Origin: Zymoseptoria tritici IPO323
Taxonomy: Eukaryota > Ascomycota > Dothideomycetes > Mycosphaerellales > Mycosphaerellaceae
Direction of reading: 5' to 3'
Assembly (NCBI RefSeq): GCF_000219625.1
Contig: NC_018210.1
Location: forward strand, 806,001-870,000
DNA: 64,000 nucleotides
Shown: piece by piece, positions 55,918-64,000 of the stretch
Position numbering within the stretch: the first letter of the stretch is position 1
How the letters are laid out: the number at the start of each line of letters is the position of its first letter
The notes under the pieces: generated by a model
Databases searched by the model: none
Told to the model about the DNA's origin: nothing
What the model saw: only the letters and a program-made list of their open reading frames with translations
Program-made: the position numbers and the translations under genes

Positions 55918-57316
55918 TCAATATGACCTAGGCAAGCCAAGCACCCTCTCAGCAATATAGTTCTTGATCATCTCACCACTTACAGGCGCAAGCCTTGGCA
56001 ACATCGCCTCCCGAAAATAGCGCTCGACATGATACTCCTTTGCGTATCCCATGCCACCATGCGTCAACACTGCCCTCTCAGCCGCTTCGAAAGCCGCATC
56101 AGCGGCCAAATACTTGCATGCATTAGCATACTCCCCCGTGCTGTGTCCAGCATCGTACATCCGCGCCGCCTGATAAACCATTAATCTTGCAGCTTCGACC
56201 TTCATCCACGAGTCCGCAAGAGGATGCTGGATGCCTTGGTTCTTGCCAATTGGCCGTCCGAAAACGTGGCGATCTTTGGCATATAAGGCCGCCTTCCTCA
56301 ACGAGCAAAAGCCCAACCCAAGCGCTTCAGCTCCGATCAGGATTCGCTCCGCATTCATGCCCTGCATGATCTGCTTGAAGCCTTCACCTTCCGATCCGAT
56401 CAAGTCTTCCGCTGGAACCTGCCAGCCGTCGAAGAAGCAGACGTTGCTGTCTACAGCGGCCCTACCCATCTTCTGGATCTCGGTGACTTGAACTTGCTTC
56501 TTGTCGAGATCGGTATAGAACAATGACAAACCCTGGGTCGGTTTCTTGACCTCATCCAGTGGCGTGGTTCGAACGAGGAGCAAGATCTTCTGTGCCGTTT
56601 GAGCAGTCGACGTCCAGATCTTGCTGCCGCTAACACTGTACGACTTGCCATCCGAATTCTTGACAGCGAGCGATTGCAACTTCAACGTGTCTAAGCCAGT
56701 ATTGGGCTCTGTAACACCAAAGCAAGCCCTCTCCTTGCCAGCGATGAGTGGGACCAGCCACCGTTGCTTCTGTTCTTCCGATGCGAATTTGACCACAGGC
56801 TCGAGACCGAAGATGTTCATGTGCACTGAGGACGCAGCTGCCATGCCGCCTCCGGACTCCGAAAGTGTTTGCATCATTACGGATGCTTCTGAGATGCCGA
56901 GAGCTGAGCCTCCGTACTCTTCGGGCATGCAGATTCCCAGCCATCCGGCTTTCGCTAGGTCTTGGTGTAGGTCCAAGGAGAACTCGTGCTTGTTGTCCTT
57001 TTCTAGCCAGTACTCATCCTGATTAATGGAAGGCTGTCGTTAGCAGGTCGATCATACGATAATGGTGTCTTCGAAACGGAGAACGTACTGGATATTTGGT
57101 ACAGATCTTCGCAATCGCTTCTCTGACGGATTGTTGAGACTCTGTCCAGTCAACATTGTATGATTGGAGGTACTCTGTAGCCGGGGCATGAACTTCTCTT
57201 GTTTGTTGAGCCTGCATAAATCGAACCCGTGTTGTACATGGTCTCAAGACGTTATATGCTGTTTGAGGTCGGAAAGAGCGGATCTGCCGATTGTCAGACG
57301 TGCTTTGGATTGCCAT
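55918..57316 (-). CDS. Acyl-CoA dehydrogenase
   Basis: Two exons, 57316-57089 and 57018-55918, joined in phase 0 (442 aa from 57316; 409 aa from an ATG at 57217, which may be the better start). Family blocks: LGICMPEEYGGSALGISEAS, ERACFGVTEPNTGLDTLKLQ, SGSKIWTSTAQTAQKILLLV (FAD and acyl binding), LIGSEGEGFKQIMQGMNAERI, DRHVFGRPIGKNQGIQHPLA and LTHGGMGYAKEYHVERYFRE. At the usual end-motif the sequence reads APVSGEMIKNYIAERVLG, as in CaiA-like members. Expected role: alpha-beta dehydrogenation of an acyl-CoA, fitting between the CoA-transferase and the isomerase/hydratase gene. It shares a 480-bp promoter with the mitochondrial carrier gene. Confidence 0.92.
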
Positions 57317-57796
57317 CCAAGAAAAGGCGTACTAGTGTCTTCACTGGCGTGGCCATCATGAGAAGTGACATCGGCGACGATGGACTCCCTGGCCACTTGA
57401 GAAGACGAACTATTCGAGAGTATGGCTGAGCTCTTGTGAAGGCGTTTCGATATTCTTGTCGGCAATCTTGATGCGGTCAGAGAGACTGTCTTCGTAATGG
57501 TGTTCAAGACCAACCATTCGGGCCTTTGACGAATCTTTGATCTCAATAAGCCTTTTGCCCTCCACTAATGCTACGCTCAGGGCGGTCAAACATAGGAGGA
57601 GTCTCGATCTTGAGACCCCGCTTTGTCCTGAAAGTATCCCCACACCCGGACACAGGCTGGGAATAAAACGTCAGGGTCAGTCTCGCGGACGTGTTTGAAT
57701 TCAACCGAGGGACTTTCGAAGCCTAATCATTTTGCCGACGACAGTATATGGTATGCATGCAATCTTAGGGATGAGGTCTTGTAGCTAGAACTCCTA
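57317..57796. other. Divergent promoter, acyl-CoA dehydrogenase / carrier
   Basis: 480 bp between two start codons. Shared control of the two genes is plausible but not shown. Confidence 0.5.
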
Positions 57797-58831
57797 ATGG
57801 ACATGGCAACATCACCTTCAAATCTCGAGGACGGTTCCTCGCCAACGCCCGCGGCGAAGTCTGCTTTGGCGACGGTCGGGAGACAACTCTTACCATTCGT
57901 GATTGGAGGCGGCTCCGGGATCGTTGCAACAACATGCGTTCATCCGATTGATATGGTCAAGGTCCGACTACAGCTTCTGGGCGAAGGTTCATCAGCAAAA
58001 GCGGCTTCACCTTTGGCCGTCGGACGACAGATCGTTGCCGAAGGTCGATTTCTCGACCTCTACTCTGGAATATCGGCAGCATGGCTTCGACAGGCATCAT
58101 ATGCCACCCTCAGACTTGGTTTCTTTGATCGATTCCAGGCTGTGCTTGTGGAGCGAGCAAAAGCCAAGGATACCACGATCGGTTTCGGAGAACGAGCACT
58201 GGCAGGTCTGGGCGCTGGAGGATTGGCGGCGGCGATCGCCAACCCTTCGGAAGTGGCTCTCATTCGAATGCAAGCAGATGGAATCAAACCAAAAGCTGAA
58301 CGAGCGAACTATCGTTCTGTTGTCGATGCTTTGGTCCGTATCGGCAAGACAGAGGGTATCACTGCGTTGTGGTCAGGCTCGTATCCTACGATTATCAGAG
58401 CAATGGCAACCAATTTCGGGCAGCTGGCTTTCTTCTCCGAGTCGAAGAATCAACTGACGCAACGGACGAGCCTTTCGGGGAGGAATGTCACGATTGCATC
58501 TTCTTGCGTGGCTGGCTTCTTTGCGGCTTTCTTCAGCCTCCCGTTCGACTTTCTCAAGACGAGATTGTGAGTTCTGCCCGGTTTGCGAGGGTTGTACAAC
58601 GAGATACTGACTCTCGTCCCGTGCAGACAACGTGGTGGTTCAACTTATAGCGGAGTGCTCGACTGTGCCGTCAAGGTCGCGAAACAAGAAGGCCTGCTGA
58701 GATTTTATCGAGGATTCGGGACCTATGTGTTACGCATTGCTCCCCACTCGATCATTACGCTGATTGTAGCGGACAACGTGAACGCGGTGGTCAGACAACA
58801 GCTAGACGGCGAGGTGGTGGAAAGGCCCTAA
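57797..58831 (+). CDS. Mitochondrial carrier, oxoglutarate/dicarboxylate type
   Basis: Two exons, 57797-58566 and 58627-58831, totalling 324 aa. Three SLC25 repeats are visible by their signatures: HPIDMVKVRLQ, NPSEVALIRMQ and LPFDFLKTRL, the last completed across the phase-2 intron. Sequence such as YSGISAAWLRQASYATLRLGFF and FYRGFGTYVLRIAPHSIITL resembles the 2-oxoglutarate/malate and dicarboxylate carriers. The protein would exchange a dicarboxylate across the mitochondrial inner membrane, which fits a neighbouring mitochondrial dicarboxyl-CoA pathway. Confidence 0.9.
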
Positions 58832-59276
58832 CCAGGTCGGTCCGAGGGACAGCCAGTCACGCCGCCCGGAGTCCGTCGAGAGAGCATGCAAATCTGAGGT
58901 CCACACCTACAGTTCGATAAGATCGGTAAAGTGCCGATGTTGGCCAACGATAACTGCCGGCGACATGTGTCTGGTGGAGAGATTTCGTCAATTGTGGATC
59001 GCTTCGAGCTGCGTCCATCCCCTTACTCAGATGACGGAAGCAACGGGAATATGCCGATGGCACGACCATGAGAACGCAAGACCTGCGCGAGTACCCAAGG
59101 ATAATGCGATGGAGATGCGGACGACTCGTTCAATCGTTATTCTCGAATTTGCTGTGTTGGATGCATGAAGGGTCATCACCGAGAGGTGTTGGATGGTGGG
59201 TTCGTGAGATGTCGTTGCACGTCAGCGCGAGCAGTGCACTTAGGCGGTGAATGTTCATTGGTAGACATGTCGACCC
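58832..59276. other. Convergent 3' region, carrier / CFEM receptor
   Basis: 445 bp between stop codons; nothing recognised. Confidence 0.5.
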
Positions 59277-61048
59277 TCATTCTCGTCCTACTCCCGCTTG
59301 CGCGATTTTACGGGCGTATGTTGGAACAGACGCCACATCACCGGACATCTCGCTGTGAAGACTGTCATAAGTCTTTTCTGGATGTAGGGTATTCTCTTGA
59401 ACAAGGACCTTGTCGGCTTGTACCGACTCGTGTGAACTCTTCCCGGTCATGTACCGGAAGCAGCGCTTTAAAAAGCCGGCCATCGCGGGCATGCAGCAGC
59501 AGATCCTGGTCAATGTATCAGTATAGATCACGGGAACGACTTGCGAGGGACGACCGAAGGCTTACATGCTCATACTCAGCTCAATCTGGATGGGTGCGTC
59601 AGCAAGAGGGTGTGTGGGAAGCAAGCAGTAGGATCGATATCGCATCGAGAAGACTTACACCAGACCACTGAGCGAAAGTGAGGAAGTCCCATGTAGCATT
59701 TGTGATGTTGGAGACCTTGTGCACTGTAGTGAGGCGGACGATGGCGCAGGCTGTCACGGCGAACCCGACGAGAAAGCAAGATATAAGGCTGTTTTCGTAG
59801 ATTAGTCCGTGGGCGCGTTCGAAACAAAACGCAGACGATGACATACCCTATCTTTTGTTTCGTCGTAATTTTGAGAGCGAGCACTTTCGGAATCGGTAGT
59901 ATGATGATGATGATATCCAGGATAACGTTCATTGAGCCGGAATAATAGGCCAATCCGACACGATTTATGCATGCCCCGTTTGCTTGGTTGGTGTATCGCC
60001 ATGCTGGGTGTCATATCAATTAGCTGGGCACCTCCGCGACGTTCCAACAACTCACCTGCTGCAATGGGGACGCATCCAAATGTCGTGGCCATTATGGCAG
60101 CTATGGCAGCAAGAACCACGAAACAACCGATGCCCTTGCAAACCAAACGGAATTTGCGGTTGCTGGCATCTTCCCGCCAAACGCGGAGGTAGAGGAGGAT
60201 TAAGGTGGTCTTTACGGAGTACGCTGAGAGGACGTATATCGGTTGTACGGAAAAGAACCACTGGAAGATCATGTCAGTACAGAAGCCACAGGGCATGCAG
60301 GGTTGGGGTGATGCATACCAACTCCCACGTCAGGACTTTGGGAATAGGCAATGTCCACACGTCTTGGCCCAGACCGTTGTGAATCATACCTAAACAGAAA
60401 GCGGTAAGCTTAGCAATGGCTTGGACGCAAAATGCGTAAGGGCAGACTGAGACCTGCGAGCATAGCCCGAGAAACGATCACGAACCGCCGCAGGCCTTCA
60501 GCACATCGACTTTCATACCGAACCCACAGGCGAACGTGGCCGCAATCGGTATAAAGGAAAGCACGGCGACAACTACAATAGAGTAAGTCAAAGCATCGCG
60601 CCGCTCGGCTGTGGCATGTACACTCACTGTCGTCCCAGCCATAGCCGGCACCTCCCCAACGCGGCCACCGCGAAGCCAGACGAGCGATCAAAAACAGCGT
60701 CGCTGCAGTAAGAAACGCGATCAGAATAGCCATCAACCTAGGCGCTGCGTTCTTGTGGGGGATCCAGCCGCAGCTGTTTGCTTGGAATTGTTGTCCTTTG
60801 AGAGCTTCCTTCGTCGTCTTACACTTGCTGATCACACAAGCTGTAAGGGCGCTATAAACGGGTCCACCTTGGTCGCAGTAACATGGAGCTCCAATCGCAC
60901 AGTTGAGGCTCGGGAGAACCTGCGTCCCGCATGTGGTAATGCATTCGGGGAGCTCTGCAATGGAGGTCAAGTTGATAGCAATTTGTGCTCGCACCTGCGA
61001 GAACGTAAGGATGGCTCCAAAGGCCAGGGTAAAGAGGGAAGATCGCAT
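59277..61048 (-). CDS. CFEM-domain PTH11-type GPCR-like membrane protein
   Basis: Eight exons: 61048-60628, 60572-60519, 60389-60319, 60260-60056, 60003-59847, 59788-59659, 59585-59566 and 59505-59277, totalling 428 aa with every phase matching. A signal peptide (about residues 1-21) is followed by a CFEM domain with all eight cysteines (LPECITTCG through SKC and ANSCG). Seven or so helices of the fungal rhodopsin-like family follow, with typical wording: NGLGQDVWTLP, SAYSVKTTLILLYLRVW, AWRYTNQANGACINRVGLAYY, LDIIIIILPIPKVLALKI and FLTFAQWSGIELSMSMICCC. The C-terminus is a charged cytosolic tail. PTH11-class receptors sense host or nutrient cues in plant-associated fungi. Confidence 0.9.
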
Positions 61049-61821
61049 GATGAGATCGTGCTGACTTCGCGCGAGTGATGTGGTGTCGAGAAGGAGGTCG
61101 GTGGGGTCCGGAAGTGCGTATAAGAGCGGACGCCACAGCCCACGCCATGGACTTCATGAGGGCCCTGGCCGAACAAAGATCTCATTCTGCTTTTTGCTGG
61201 ACGATAGATCATCAGATGCGGATGGACAACCCACACGTGTGCGATCGTGAATCGCGTAGCTTACAAAAAAGTGTAGCGCTGTACGCCATGCACCGTGATT
61301 GGCTTCTTCCTCCTGTCATTCATTTAGGTTATAGCCCCAGACGGGTTGGAACAGCACGGCACAGCGGCTGCGTGCCCGCTCAGCCGCCTCCCGACTCGAT
61401 GTCTTCCCCATGCTGTACAAACCGAGGAGTTTTTGTTAGTCGCGGAGTCTGCCAATCCAGTCCGTAACTGTAAGACAATGTTGACTTGTAGGTGATGGTA
61501 GGGCAGAATGTGGTGGACGATGGCTTTGAACGCCATCACGATGAAGCCTGGTGCGAGTCAGCTGAAATCTGGTGTAACAGACTAGCCATGTCCTAGCTTG
61601 GAAAACACCCTGCTTACAATCGATCGGGCCGAGTACGCCGATAATGGAAGCCGCTGGAAAGGCGGGCCGAACATTGACCGCGTGCGGAGAACAACGTCTT
61701 CTGCCGACCGACGTGCTGATGTGTCGACGTCTTCCAGCACCCAGTAATCAAATCTTCTTGCGCTCTTCTCGATACACGAGCTCAGAGAACCGATCATAGA
61801 AGTTGTTCCCCCAAAGCCATG
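61049..61821. other. Divergent promoter, CFEM receptor / isomerase
   Basis: 770 bp between two start codons, no gene seen. Confidence 0.5.
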
Positions 61822-62728
61822 GCCGATGAAAATGAATATCAATTTCCCGATCTCAGAACGACCTTCCCAGCGCAGTACGTTGCTCACGTCGAGCTGAATC
61901 GACCAAAGAAGTACAATGCCTTCAGTCCTGCGTACGTTTCCCGTTCACAAGAGCCGCGCCCATCAACTTCCAGGGCCTAACAAACCCAACAGCGTCTTCA
62001 AAAGCCTAGGCGAAGTCTTCGACAAGCTCTCTCTCGACCCTAACATTCGTTGCATCCTCCTGTCAGGCGTCGGACCTCACTTCTCGGCAGGCTTGGACGT
62101 AACAACCTCCTCCAGCTCCGGTCCAGTCTCCAAACCCCAAGAAGAAGACGACATCGCTCGCCGGACTTGGCGAGTCCGCCGGCACATGCTAGGCTATCAG
62201 AACTGCATTAGTGCGCCCGAACGATGCGAGAAACCTGTGATTTTCCTGGCGCACGGCGTGACATATGGAGCTGCGATAGATCTGGCGGTGGCGTGCGATA
62301 TCCGCTTGTCTACCAAGGATGTGCGGTTCTGCATCAAAGAAGTCGACGTAGGGCTTGCTGCTGATGTAGGCACGCTGACTCGGCTGCCTAAAGTTGGCGT
62401 TTCGTATTCGTGGGCGAAGTCGGTCGTGTACACTGCGAGGGAGTTTGGTGGAGAGGAAGCATTGAGAGTCGGGCTTGTGTCGGAGGTGGTGAACACGAAA
62501 GAGGAATTGTTGGCTGAAGGATTAAAACTGGCGAACTTCATCGCAACAAAGAGTCCAGTCGCGGTACAGAGCTCGAAGGCGTTGATGGATTTCAGCAGAG
62601 ATCGGCCGGTCAGTGATGGGCTTCTGTATACGGCGGCATGGAATTCGCCGATGGTGCAGAGTGATGATGTGAAGAAGGCGATGATGAGTGGGATCAAAAA
62701 GACGAAGTCGACGTTTGAGAAGCTTTGA
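61822..62728 (+). CDS. Enoyl-CoA hydratase/isomerase family, dienoyl-CoA isomerase-like
   Basis: Two exons, 61822-61931 and 61993-62728, totalling 281 aa. The intron has a GCCTAAC branch site and rejoins NAFSPA to VFKSLGEVFDKL. Crotonase-fold landmarks: LLSGVGPHFSAGLDV (oxyanion hole), HGVTYGAAIDLAVACDIRLS and CIKEVDVGLAADVGTLTRLP. The last block keeps the acidic residues used by delta(3,5)-delta(2,4)-dienoyl-CoA isomerase (ECH1 type). The C-terminus is FEKL, a weak match to a peroxisomal PTS1. The role is probably double-bond rearrangement or hydration in the same acyl-CoA pathway as the nearby dehydrogenase, though a general beta-oxidation role is equally possible. Confidence 0.88.
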
Positions 62729-62852
62729 AATGCGATTGACATTTGGTGGCTGAGAGTCTGGCGAGTGTTGCGGTTTCATCTCTATGCTGCATCTGTTCGC
62801 GATGATCATGACCGAATCGTGCGTATTGACCAAAACCTCTTCTGAAGGAATT

Positions 62853-64000
<1,148 letters not shown>

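Overview
This window is nuclear DNA of a filamentous ascomycete. Genes are split by short introns (about 45-130 bp) with GT..CTRAC/CTAAC..AG signals. The gene set is fungal (HET, CFEM receptor, Zn2Cys6, PPS1, ATG18, BQT4, MTR3, PRP43), and one retroelement carries a heavy repeat-induced point mutation (RIP) signature. A Dothideomycete is my best guess from overall gene style, but that placement is inference. I rebuilt exon structures by hand; every multi-exon model called intact keeps its reading frame across all joins.

Layout. 1-15 kb is accessory-like: a partial small secreted protein, an AflR-type zinc-cluster regulator facing a class-I glutamine amidotransferase, a DUF3405 type II membrane protein, a YND1-type Golgi apyrase, an MFS transporter and a HET-domain protein. 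15.6-21.9 kb is one complete Ty1/copia LTR retrotransposon with a 5-bp target duplication. Its single gag-pol frame of about 1,550 codons is riddled with TAG/TAA, apparently only by CpA-to-TpA change.

22.7-49.3 kb is mostly conserved housekeeping: dual-specificity phosphatase PPS1, wybutosine enzyme PPM2/TYW4, autophagy PROPPIN ATG18, RhoGDI, telomere anchor BQT4, thioredoxin, exosome subunit MTR3, a SNA3-like membrane protein, a TBC Rab-GAP, an RNF216-like RBR ubiquitin ligase and a LYC1-like acetyltransferase. A possible cysteine-rich secreted protein lies between SNA3 and the Rab-GAP.

50.3-62.7 kb looks like a decaying catabolic cluster: nitronate monooxygenase (one frameshift, plus a GC-AG intron), an intact SUGCT-like CoA-transferase, an aldehyde dehydrogenase pseudogene with several frameshifts, an intact acyl-CoA dehydrogenase, a mitochondrial carrier, a CFEM/PTH11-type receptor and a dienoyl-CoA isomerase-like protein. 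The enzymes suggest CoA activation and beta-oxidation-style breakdown of an organic acid, with mitochondrial transport. The right edge cuts through a PRP43-type DEAH helicase.

The most unusual material is in the retroelement: unmutated outer LTR ends with mutated inner ends, LTRs identical apart from RIP changes, a half-tRNA (initiator Met) primer site, a tRNA-Cys-like relic and a possible antisense coding relic in a 1.2-kb stretch between pol and the 3' LTR.
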